From positions 930,001 to 994,000 of the forward strand of contig NZ_JACHXK010000001.1 of the NCBI RefSeq assembly GCF_014192105.1: a stretch of DNA of 64,000 nt. Reading direction: 5' to 3'. Shown one piece after another: positions 52,806 through 59,698 of this stretch. The first letter of the stretch is position 1. Each line of letters opens with the position of its first letter. Under the pieces are notes generated by a model. The model was not told where the DNA came from. It worked only from the letters and a program-made list of their open reading frames with translations, and made no database searches. The stretch is from Paenibacillus phyllosphaerae. Its GTDB lineage: Bacteria > Bacillota > Bacilli > Paenibacillales > Paenibacillaceae. Position numbers and translations under genes: made by a program.

Positions 52806-53528
52806 ATGGATTATCGGCCCAAAAAACTAGCAGCGAAATTCAACCTGAGCCCCAACACATTGCGGAACTACGAAGCCAAGGGATTCATCCCTCCCGCCGA
52901 GCGATCCGCCAATGGATATCGCCTCTATACGGAACAGCATGAAGCTTACCTGGCCTGTTTGCAAGCGATGGCCCCTACGTTCGGGATGGACATGACGGCC
53001 GAGGTGCTGCATAAGCTGCAACGAAATGAGCTCGATCAAGCCTTATGGCTCGTAAGGGAACGGGAGGTTTTGCTGCACAAGGACATTGCTAGCTTGGAAC
53101 AACTGGTACTGGATTTGAAATCGTATGCCGAAACCAACCCGTCTTGCGACTTTGACCAACGCTTCAGCATCCATGAGGTTTCCAACCGCACCGGAGCCCC
53201 TAAGTCCGCCATCCGTTACTGGGAGACATGCGGTCTATTGACTTCTGAGCGGAATCCGGATAACGATTATCGGCTGTATCATGAAGCGCATCTGCTTAAG
53301 ATTCGAATGATTCTGGTACTGCAGAACGCGGTTTATTCCGAGGAAACAGTTAACTTGAAGCAATCTATTGCACAGCTCGAGATACGGAACCTGGAGCATG
53401 CGATGAGACTGGCTGACCGGATCCGATCTTACTTACGCCAGACGATCCAGCACCAAATGCGCGGCATCTACTTTCTCTATCGCTTGATTCAGAAGTTAGG
53501 CTTAGCGGAAACTGAACAACCGCGTTAA
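52806..53528 (+). CDS. MerR-family regulator with two tandem HTH domains
   Basis: 240 residues, ATG after AAGGTGGAATCGC. The first winged HTH (about 5-45) is RPKKLAAKFNLSPNTLRNYE with GFIPPAERSANGYRLYTEQH. A second complete MerR HTH follows a helical linker: FSIHEVSNRTGAPKSAIRYW (about 118-137), then CGLLTSERNPDNDYRLYHEA. The C-terminal coil (about 180-240) would dimerise. Classical MerR proteins have a single HTH and a C-terminal effector domain, so a duplicated DNA-binding head is unusual. No Cys-based metal site is seen. It shares a 152-base intergenic region with the hypothetical gene. Confidence 0.88.
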   Translation: MDYRPKKLAAKFNLSPNTLRNYEAKGFIPPAERSANGYRLYTEQHEAYLACLQAMAPTFGMDMTAEVLHKLQRNELDQALWLVREREVLLHKDIASLEQLVLDLKSYAETNPSCDFDQRFSIHEVSNRTGAPKSAIRYWETCGLLTSERNPDNDYRLYHEAHLLKIRMILVLQNAVYSEETVNLKQSIAQLEIRNLEHAMRLADRIRSYLRQTIQHQMRGIYFLYRLIQKLGLAETEQPR

Positions 53529-53565
53529 TTGTTGCTCCGGTGCTGCTTGTATGATAATCCGTCTC

Positions 53566-53627
53566 AAAAAAAAGAACCGCCCCCTGTCTTATCCTTAACG
53601 GATGAGCGCGGTGCGGTTCTTGCTTTT
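53566..53627. terminator. Terminator after the double-MerR gene
   Basis: AAGAACCGC (53572-53580) pairs with GCGGTTCTT (53613-53621), with A-run before and TGCTTTT after. Confidence 0.75.
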
Positions 53628-53643
53628 AAAATGGAAAGCAGAC

Positions 53644-53672
53644 TTTACATTTTTAGAGTTGCACGATATACT
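53644..53672 (+). promoter_or_regulatory. Sigma-A promoter of the XRE/membrane-protein operon
   Basis: TTTACA (53644-53649), 17-base spacer, TATACT (53667-53672). Confidence 0.75.
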
Positions 53673-53678
53673 CCCCTT

Positions 53679-53698
53679 ATGGAAAGTTAGCTTTCCAT
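53679..53698. promoter_or_regulatory. Operator palindrome at the transcription start of the XRE gene
   Basis: ATGGAAAG-TTAG-CTTTCCAT, a perfect 8+8 inverted repeat covering the expected transcription start and ending 17 bases before the GTG start. Autoregulation by the XRE protein is the simplest reading. Confidence 0.7.
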
Positions 53699-53715
53699 GA
53701 GGAGGACGAACACAC

Positions 53716-53922
53716 GTGAACAACCGTTTAGAAGAAATTCGCAAGCAACGCGGAATTAAGCAAGAAGAATTAGCGGCGGCTCTTGAAGTGTCCAGGCAAA
53801 CCATCGGTTCGCTAGAGAACGGACGATATAACCCATCGATCCTTTTAGCGTTCAGGATTGCTCGGTTCTTCGGTATGAGCATCGAAGAAATCTTCATTTA
53901 CGAGGAGGATGATCGGGTATGA
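53716..53922 (+). CDS. Small XRE-family HTH regulator (YozG-like)
   Basis: 68 residues, GTG start with ATGAGGAGG upstream. Almost the whole protein is the HTH: MNNRLEEIRKQRGIKQEELA, AALEVSRQTIGSLENGRYNP and SILLAFRIARFFGMSIEEIF, a Cro/C1 type of the YozG group. Its stop overlaps the start of the membrane-protein gene (ATGA). It most likely represses its own operon through the adjacent palindrome. Confidence 0.92.
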   Translation: MNNRLEEIRKQRGIKQEELAAALEVSRQTIGSLENGRYNPSILLAFRIARFFGMSIEEIFIYEEDDRV

Positions 53923-54350
53923 ACAAAATGATTTCGACTTATTTTATTACCGCTGTAGGGGTTATTTTACTCGTTGGTGGTCTGTACTTCCTCAAGACAG
54001 TTGAAGACCCACAAGGCATGCTGCGTGTATTGCCTGCTATCTGTTTTGGGCTTGGCTGTGGTATTTTCGGCCACGGTATGGGTGAAATCATTGTCCGTAG
54101 CGCTAAGAAGCGTAATCCCTCCGCTGCCAAGCAGCTGGAGATTGACCTGAAAGATGAGCGTAATGTGGCAATCGCTAATCGGGCCAAAGCGAAAGCATAC
54201 GATATGACGGTTTTTCTGTATGGAGCCTTCCTTATTGGAATTTCTTTAATGAAGGTAGACTTAACGTTACTATTGCTATTGGTTTGTTTCTATCTGTTCA
54301 TCATCGGATATAACACGTATTACCGTTACAAGTACTTCAAAGAGATGTAA
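53919..54350 (+). CDS. Four-helix membrane protein paired with the XRE regulator
   Basis: 143 residues with hydrophobic segments near 8-25, 38-55, 95-112 and 113-132. A conserved-looking cytoplasmic stretch (QLEIDLKDERNVAIANRAKAKAYDM) precedes the last two. Two-gene units of a small XRE regulator and a protein with this LKDERN..I..KA pattern are common in Firmicutes; the function is unknown. Overlapping start and stop indicate coupled translation. Confidence 0.82.
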   Translation: MNKMISTYFITAVGVILLVGGLYFLKTVEDPQGMLRVLPAICFGLGCGIFGHGMGEIIVRSAKKRNPSAAKQLEIDLKDERNVAIANRAKAKAYDMTVFLYGAFLIGISLMKVDLTLLLLLVCFYLFIIGYNTYYRYKYFKEM

Positions 54351-54483
54351 TTGAATCCATGTGCTCCTTTGGGAGTAATCCAAAGGTTGCTCCATTTTTC
54401 CATGCCGTCACCCCCGGCAATTCACAGCAAATCTTGCCGTTACTTGCGGTACGGTTCGGCATAACGGTCATAACGGCGAAACG

Positions 54484-54515
54484 GCAAGGGAGCTGCCTCG
54501 GCAGCTCCCTTGTGG
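54484..54515. terminator. Hairpin between convergent XRE operon and ABC exporter operon
   Basis: AAGGGAGCTGCC pairs with GGCAGCTCCCTT, a perfect stem with a CT loop. Confidence 0.75.
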
Positions 54516-54543
54516 TTGCTATAATTCTGACGCTGCCGCACCC

Positions 54544-55317
54544 TCACACCCGCCTTTTAAACGCCCTCATTGCGAAGAAATAAGCCACGAGCATAATTCC
54601 GACGCACCACGCAAGCGCGATCCATATATCATTGCCCACCGGCTGATCCGACAGCAGTGCGCGGATGGCTTCCACGATCGAGGTTACCGGCTGGTTGTCG
54701 GCAAAAGCGCGAACGACCTTCGGCATCGAATCGGTCGGCACAAAGGCCGAGCTGATAAACGGCAGGAAGATTAGCGGATAGGAAAACGCGCTTGCACCTT
54801 CTACCGATTTGGCGGACAGTCCGGCAATCGCCGCGATCCACGTTAGAGCAAGTGTAAACAGCACGAGTATTCCGGCTACGGCAAGCCACGACAGCACACC
54901 TGCTGACGAGCGAAAGCCCATAATGAGCGCGACGAGAATGATGACGACAAGAGAAATGACGTTGGATACCACCGAGGTCAATACATGCCCCCACAGTACG
55001 GCGGAACGCGCAATCGGCATCGTGTGGAATCGTTCAATGATGCCCCGTTGCTTATCCAAAAACAGACGGTAAGCTGTATAGGCTATTCCGCTTGCAATCG
55101 CAATCAGCAGGATACCGGGAAGCAGGTAGTTCACATAGTTATCCGTGCCCGTTTGAATGGCGCCGCCGAATACATAAACAAACAGCAGCATCATCGCAAT
55201 CGGAGTGATGCAGACCGTGACGATGGTGTCCATGCTGCGGAAAATATGGCGCATAGAACGTCCGAGCATAACCCCCATATCGCTGAAAAAGTGTTTCTTT
55301 ACCGTTTCCGTTTCCAT
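54544..55317 (-). CDS. ABC-2 type exporter permease (DrrB-like)
   Basis: 257 residues, six membrane helices. The family pattern includes YVNYLLPGILLIAIASGIAY, DKQRGIIERFHTMPIARSAV and PLIFLPFISSAFVPTDSMP, as in DrrB/daunorubicin-type permeases. It starts directly after the ATPase stop. It exports a drug-like or lipophilic substrate with the upstream ATPase. Third gene of the pentapeptide-ATPase-permease operon under TetR control. Confidence 0.92.
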   Translation of the reverse strand: METETVKKHFFSDMGVMLGRSMRHIFRSMDTIVTVCITPIAMMLLFVYVFGGAIQTGTDNYVNYLLPGILLIAIASGIAYTAYRLFLDKQRGIIERFHTMPIARSAVLWGHVLTSVVSNVISLVVIILVALIMGFRSSAGVLSWLAVAGILVLFTLALTWIAAIAGLSAKSVEGASAFSYPLIFLPFISSAFVPTDSMPKVVRAFADNQPVTSIVEAIRALLSDQPVGNDIWIALAWCVGIMLVAYFFAMRAFKRRV

Positions 55318-56088
55318 TTACATTGCCTCCTTTTTGCCGATGATTGCGAGGAATATTTCCTCCAATGTCGGCTGTTTTTCAACATACTCCACCTTTGCGG
55401 ATGGGAACAGCTTTTTCAGCTCCGAGAGCGTGCCGTTGGCGATAATCCTGCCTTCGTGCAGAATGGCAATTCGGTCGGCAAGCTGTTCAGCTTCCTCTAA
55501 ATATTGCGTGGTTAGGAATACCGTTGTACCGCCGCTCGCCAGCTCCTTGACAATTTTCCAAACCTCAATACGGGCCTCTGGGTCAAGCCCGGTAGTCGGC
55601 TCATCAAGGAAAACGATCTGCGGATTTCCCACAAGGCTCAAGGCGATATCGAGCCTCCGGCGCATTCCGCCCGAATAAGTAGATGCCTTTCGGTCCGCGG
55701 CATCCGTCAAGCCGAAGCGTTTAAGCATATCGTCCGCAACCTGACGCGGATTTTTGAGATGACGCAGCTTGGCGAGCATGACCAGATTCTCCCATCCGGT
55801 CAAAATCTCGTCAACTGCGGCGAATTGCCCGGTCAAACTGATAGACTGCCGCACATGGTCCGGCTTTGATGCAACATCAAAGCCACCTACGATCGCGGTT
55901 CCGCTGTCCGGTTTGAGCAGCGTGGTGAGGATCTTGACAGTCGTTGTCTTGCCCGCCCCGTTTGAGCCTAGCAGGGCGAAAATACTGCCCTTTTCCACCT
56001 CAAAATCTACGCCCTTCAGGACATGAAGCTGCTTGTAGGTTTTTTGCAATCCTTTTACTTGAATGGACTTGGTTTGCACGGTTTTCAT
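55318..56088 (-). CDS. ABC exporter ATPase (DrrA-like)
   Basis: 256 residues. Walker A LLGSNGAGKTTTVKIL, Q-loop SLTGQFAAVDEIL, signature YSGGMRRRLDIALSLV, Walker B IVFLDEPTTGLDPEARIEVW, H-loop LTTQYLEEAEQLADRIAIL. The SGGMRRRLD form is typical of DrrA-type drug exporters. It couples ATP hydrolysis to the ABC-2 permease immediately downstream, with no gap between the genes. Confidence 0.94.
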   Translation of the reverse strand: MKTVQTKSIQVKGLQKTYKQLHVLKGVDFEVEKGSIFALLGSNGAGKTTTVKILTTLLKPDSGTAIVGGFDVASKPDHVRQSISLTGQFAAVDEILTGWENLVMLAKLRHLKNPRQVADDMLKRFGLTDAADRKASTYSGGMRRRLDIALSLVGNPQIVFLDEPTTGLDPEARIEVWKIVKELASGGTTVFLTTQYLEEAEQLADRIAILHEGRIIANGTLSELKKLFPSAKVEYVEKQPTLEEIFLAIIGKKEAM

Positions 56089-56106
56089 TGGGTTGCCTCC
56101 CTTATA

Positions 56107-56778
56107 TTAAATGACGGTGACTTTTGACAAATCGGCTTCCATGCCTTTGAGCGCAGCATAGGTCAACTTATCCATCGTTGCGCCGTCAAAGCAGATGGTT
56201 TTGATCGAGCGATAGTACTTCTTAGTCAAAGTAAACCCCGGGTGGAAAGAAACATTTTTTAATGTAGCGCCCCTGAAAGAAGCATGGCTTAAAGCCGCTC
56301 GGTCAAACTTAACGCCGATAAACGTCTGTCCGTCGAAACGCTGCCCGCTCAGATCGGAGTACTTGAAGTCAACCCCATCAAACAAACAACCCGCAAAAAC
56401 CGTTGTTCTAAGATCGGTCGTCGTTAACATGACATCGGTCAGCCTGACTCCCGTGAATTTAGCTCCGTCAAGCTGGGAACTGTTGAAATTGGTTCGCACA
56501 AGTATCGACTTGTTGAAGCTTGCCTTCGAAAGGTCAAGCGCTAGGAAGCTGCAGTTCGTTAGATTCGCGCCGTCAAAATTGGCATTGCGTACATCGCTCC
56601 CCTTAAACGAACTGCCGGTCAAATCCGCGCCAGAAAAGTCGGAACCGTGCAGCGCGCTGCCGTTAAACTGTCCTTTATGGGCCGTAACGCCTCCAAGGTC
56701 GCTGCCCGCCAGGTTGCTTGCGCTAAAGTTGGTCACGACTTGCCGTTGCGGCGAGCGGGAGGTCATTTTCTGATTCAT
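56107..56778 (-). CDS. Pentapeptide repeat protein
   Basis: 223 residues from the ATG 11 bases after GAGGAG; an in-frame GTG nine bases upstream is too close to the site. Residues about 20-190 are a run of A(D/N)Lxx/F-type pentapeptides (FSGADLTGSSFKGSDVRNAN, FDGANLTNCSFLALDLSKAS), predicting a right-handed quadrilateral beta-helix. Such DNA-mimic-shaped proteins include Qnr/MfpA, which protect gyrase, but many have other roles. It precedes DrrAB-like exporter genes and carries the TetR operator upstream, so a part in resistance to a toxic compound is a fair guess. Confidence 0.9.
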   Translation of the reverse strand: MNQKMTSRSPQRQVVTNFSASNLAGSDLGGVTAHKGQFNGSALHGSDFSGADLTGSSFKGSDVRNANFDGANLTNCSFLALDLSKASFNKSILVRTNFNSSQLDGAKFTGVRLTDVMLTTTDLRTTVFAGCLFDGVDFKYSDLSGQRFDGQTFIGVKFDRAALSHASFRGATLKNVSFHPGFTLTKKYYRSIKTICFDGATMDKLTYAALKGMEADLSKVTVI

Positions 56779-56840
56779 AACATTCACATCTCCTCAAAAT
56801 GAGTTTTTTTAACATGCTCTTTGTACTTGGATCACCTATT

Positions 56841-56859
56841 CATACCGACCGATGGTATG
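56841..56859. promoter_or_regulatory. TetR operator upstream of the pentapeptide/exporter operon
   Basis: CATACCGACCGATGGTATG, an inverted repeat (CATACC/GGTATG). Its reverse complement matches 16 of 19 bases of the site in front of the tetR gene (57572-57590). Confidence 0.75.
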
Positions 56860-56868
56860 AATAGGGTT

Positions 56869-56901
56869 AAAAATAAGCTGCCTTTCGGCAGTTTATTTTT
56901 C
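56869..56901 (-). terminator. Terminator of the tetR gene
   Basis: Minus strand AACTGCC-GAAA-GGCAG-CTTATTTTT, overlapping the tetR stop. Confidence 0.7.
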
Positions 56902-57558
56902 GATGCTGACTTCTCTAGCTGACAAACGAAGCCATTCCTCGTATCGTTGAAACATTGGCTCATCGAACAGGTCAAGCCCCAGGCCCTTCAATATTTCATC
57001 GAAAAGCCTTAACTTGCGCAACACGATCTCGGGCGAAGCTGGGATAACCGTCGGGTTTAGCCAAATGTTGGTGAGAATCATTAACGCCTCGCTCAGCTCC
57101 CTTGGATAGTCGGTTCGGATCGAGCCGTCTCGCATACCCTGTTCGATGATGGGCTGGATATAAACGGGTACGGCTTTTTCGATAATGTTCTCAATTTGTG
57201 CCGCCAGCAGCTTCGGATTGCGTAAGAGGTTCGGCGCCGCCGATGCCATTTCGTTCTGGGCGGGATTGTCGAGAGAGACGCGAGAAATCTTGCGAAGCTT
57301 TTCCAGGCCGTTCAGCCCATTGTCGTCCCGGACACTGGACAGCATCTCTTCAACGCCTTTGAACATATGGTCGGTGACGGCCAGCATGATCTCCTCTTTC
57401 GACTTGAAGTGATGGTAAATTGCCCCTTTTGTCAGCCCGCCCAACTCGTTGATGATATCCTGAATGGAAGTCTGCTCGTATCCTTTTTGAATGAACAGGT
57501 TAAGAGCCACGGTTAGGATTTGGTTGATTGTTTCTTCAGGATATTTATTTCTTGCCAT
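56893..57558 (-). CDS. TetR family repressor of the exporter operon
   Basis: 221 residues, ATG after GAAAGGAGAAGCAA. N-terminal HTH: NQILTVALNLFIQKGYEQTS, IQDIINELGGLTKGAIYHHF and KSKEEIMLAV. The all-helical C-terminal ligand domain (about 65-215) resembles the TetR_C group around YfiR/AcrR-like regulators. Two near-identical inverted repeats sit before its own gene and before the pentapeptide gene, which directly suggests autoregulation and control of the neighbouring export operon. Confidence 0.92.
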   Translation of the reverse strand: MARNKYPEETINQILTVALNLFIQKGYEQTSIQDIINELGGLTKGAIYHHFKSKEEIMLAVTDHMFKGVEEMLSSVRDDNGLNGLEKLRKISRVSLDNPAQNEMASAAPNLLRNPKLLAAQIENIIEKAVPVYIQPIIEQGMRDGSIRTDYPRELSEALMILTNIWLNPTVIPASPEIVLRKLRLFDEILKGLGLDLFDEPMFQRYEEWLRLSAREVSIEK

Positions 57559-57571
57559 TTGCTTCTCCTTT

Positions 57572-57590
57572 CATACATTCGGTTGGTATG
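57572..57590. promoter_or_regulatory. TetR operator upstream of tetR
   Basis: CATACATTCGGTTGGTATG, set inside a wider TTTCATACA...TGTATGAAA inverted repeat. Compare the site at 56841-56859. Confidence 0.75.
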
Positions 57591-57741
57591 TATGAAATAT
57601 ATCCGATCAACCTTTTCATGTCAATCCCTCACAAGAACTTTTGGGCTAAACTTCGGTCGTTGGCGCTAGTAATCATAAGATAACTAAATCTTACTCAGAG
57701 AGCTCTATGAGCAACGCCACAACTACCTATACAACTCCTAC

Positions 57742-57790
57742 AAAAAAAATCGCACCATGCCCATCGTCTAAGCGATGAACACGGTACGGC
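57742..57790 (-). terminator. Terminator of the CUT1 permease operon
   Basis: Minus strand CGTACCGTGTTCATCG...CGATGGGCATGGTGCG followed by TTTTTTTT. Confidence 0.8.
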
Positions 57791-57829
57791 TCTTACCTCT
57801 TCCCTCTTACCAATAACGTAAGCCCAAAC

Positions 57830-58813
57830 CTACTCGCCCGCGATCCCCGTCCGCTCCACGCTCTCGACGAAGTAACGCTGCGTGAACAGGTACATAAGCA
57901 GGATCGGCGCGATCGTCAGCATGACGCCGGCCATAATCTGATTCTGCAGCGTCGGCGCCATGCCGAGCGCGTCGCTGGCGACCGAGACGCTGGCCGCGGC
58001 CTGCTGGACGTTCAGATTGGCGTTGCCGTTGAAGAACGCCATGCTTTGCGCCAGGTTGAAGTACTCCGGCACGAGCAGATACATATTCGGCTCGAACAGA
58101 TCGTTCCAGTGCCAGACGACCGAGAACAAAAAGACGACCAGCATGGCCGGTTTCGCCATCGGGAACATGATGCCCCAGTACGTGCGCATCGCGCCCGCTC
58201 CGTCGATCCGCGCCGCTTCTTCGAGCACGTTCGGCAGTCTGCGGTAGAACTGGATGAAGATGAGCACGAATAGCGCGCCCTTCAGCCCATGCCCCATCAG
58301 CGCCGGCACGACGAACGGCAGATGCGTGTTCACCCAGCCGAGGTCGAGGAAGAAGATGAACAGCGGAACCACGATCGTCTGCGGCGGGATGAGGAACGTG
58401 AAGACGACGAGCGCCAGGAAGATTCCCTGCCCCGGGAACCGGTATCTGGCGAATCCGTAGCCGATCAGCGAGCAGCTGAGCACCTGCAGAATGGCGCTGC
58501 CGAACGAGATGATGACGCTGTTGAGCAAGCCGTGCCAGAAGTCGAGGGCGACCATCGCCTCCTTGTAATTCTGCAGGCTGAACATCTTCGGCACCCAGCG
58601 AATGGTCGCGTCGGCGACATCCTGCGGCCGCATAAGCGACTTGGAAATCATGTACAGCAGCGGATACATGAAGACGAAGGACAAGCTGAGCAACACGAGA
58701 TAATAGATCGCGCTTCCGATGATCGACCGCCCGCGTTTGACCCAGGATACTTTCCATACGGCGTCCGCTTTCTCCCGGTACTCCGCAGCCCGATTTATTT
58801 TGACCGTTTCCAC
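57830..58813 (-). CDS. CUT1 sugar ABC transporter permease (MalG-like)
   Basis: 327 residues, GTG start after AAGGGGG. Six helices (LVLLSLSFVFMYPLLYMISKSL near 40-60); the EAA loop is LEEAARIDGAGAMRTYWGIM; the C-terminus LLMYLFTQRYFVESVERTGIAG is the MalG-type tail. It follows the MalF-like gene by five bases. Last gene of the visible NHL-Yip1-DUF5696-permease-permease operon. No binding protein or ATPase is in the window. Confidence 0.92.
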   Translation of the reverse strand: METVKINRAAEYREKADAVWKVSWVKRGRSIIGSAIYYLVLLSLSFVFMYPLLYMISKSLMRPQDVADATIRWVPKMFSLQNYKEAMVALDFWHGLLNSVIISFGSAILQVLSCSLIGYGFARYRFPGQGIFLALVVFTFLIPPQTIVVPLFIFFLDLGWVNTHLPFVVPALMGHGLKGALFVLIFIQFYRRLPNVLEEAARIDGAGAMRTYWGIMFPMAKPAMLVVFLFSVVWHWNDLFEPNMYLLVPEYFNLAQSMAFFNGNANLNVQQAAASVSVASDALGMAPTLQNQIMAGVMLTIAPILLMYLFTQRYFVESVERTGIAGE

Positions 58814-58818
58814 GTCTA

Positions 58819-59697
58819 TTACCCCCTTCCTTCCGTGGCAGCCATGCCCTTGCGGAAGATGGCGAACACGATGGCCAGCACGACCGCGATCAGCAGGAAA
58901 TAAATCCAGCCCATCGCCGAGCCATAGCCGTAATTGTTGTTGGCGAAAACGTTGTTCATGATGTAGTCCATCACCTGGTTATCCGCCTTCGTGAACGAGT
59001 TGACGATACTGTACAGCGTATTGACGAACAGCATCGGCACGATCATCGGGAACGTGACTTTCCAGAACGCCTCCCACTTCGTCGCCCCATCGCAGTGCGC
59101 CGCTTCATAGAGCGAAGGCGAGATCGTCTGCAGGCCGGCGATGAAGATCAGAATCTGCACGCCGGAATCCCACATGACGAGCGTTAGCGAATCCGCATAC
59201 TGCAGGAGCGGTTCCAGAATGTTCCCCGGAATGATGCCGCTCAATTTGTAATACAGATCGTTGTTGTAGAAAATCGGCAGCTGAGCAGCCCCTTGCTGCA
59301 GCAATTCCTTCAGAATCGCGCCGGATGCGATGATGACCGGAAGGAAGAAGATTCCCCGGAAGATGCCGCGCCCCTTGATCTTGCCGTTGAGCAGCAACGC
59401 GCTGAACATCGAGAAGATCAGGATGAGCGGCACCTGCGTCAGCATCGTCGTCATCGTCGTTTGGAGCAGCGGCACGAAGTCGACATCGGAGGTGAACGCC
59501 GCCCGGTAATGCGTCAGCCCCACATACGTGGCCACCAGACCGTTCTTGCTCATCTCCAAATTGTTTAGCGAATAGTACAGCGAGCGGCCGAGCGGGATCG
59601 CCATGAACAGGAAGAAGCCGATGATCCACAGCGATACGAAGGAATACCCTTCGAGAATATGGCGGCCCCTCATCGAAAGTCCGAATTTCTTTTTCAT
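58819..59697 (-). CDS. CUT1 sugar ABC transporter permease (MalF-like)
   Basis: 292 residues, six helices. The start is one base after the DUF5696 stop. FVSLWIIGFFLFMAIPLGRSLYYS is the opening helix and LYEAAHCDGATKWEAFWKVTFP is the EAA loop. It forms the channel with the MalG-like partner downstream. Confidence 0.92.
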   Translation of the reverse strand: MKKKFGLSMRGRHILEGYSFVSLWIIGFFLFMAIPLGRSLYYSLNNLEMSKNGLVATYVGLTHYRAAFTSDVDFVPLLQTTMTTMLTQVPLILIFSMFSALLLNGKIKGRGIFRGIFFLPVIIASGAILKELLQQGAAQLPIFYNNDLYYKLSGIIPGNILEPLLQYADSLTLVMWDSGVQILIFIAGLQTISPSLYEAAHCDGATKWEAFWKVTFPMIVPMLFVNTLYSIVNSFTKADNQVMDYIMNNVFANNNYGYGSAMGWIYFLLIAVVLAIVFAIFRKGMAATEGRG

Positions 59698-59698
59698 G

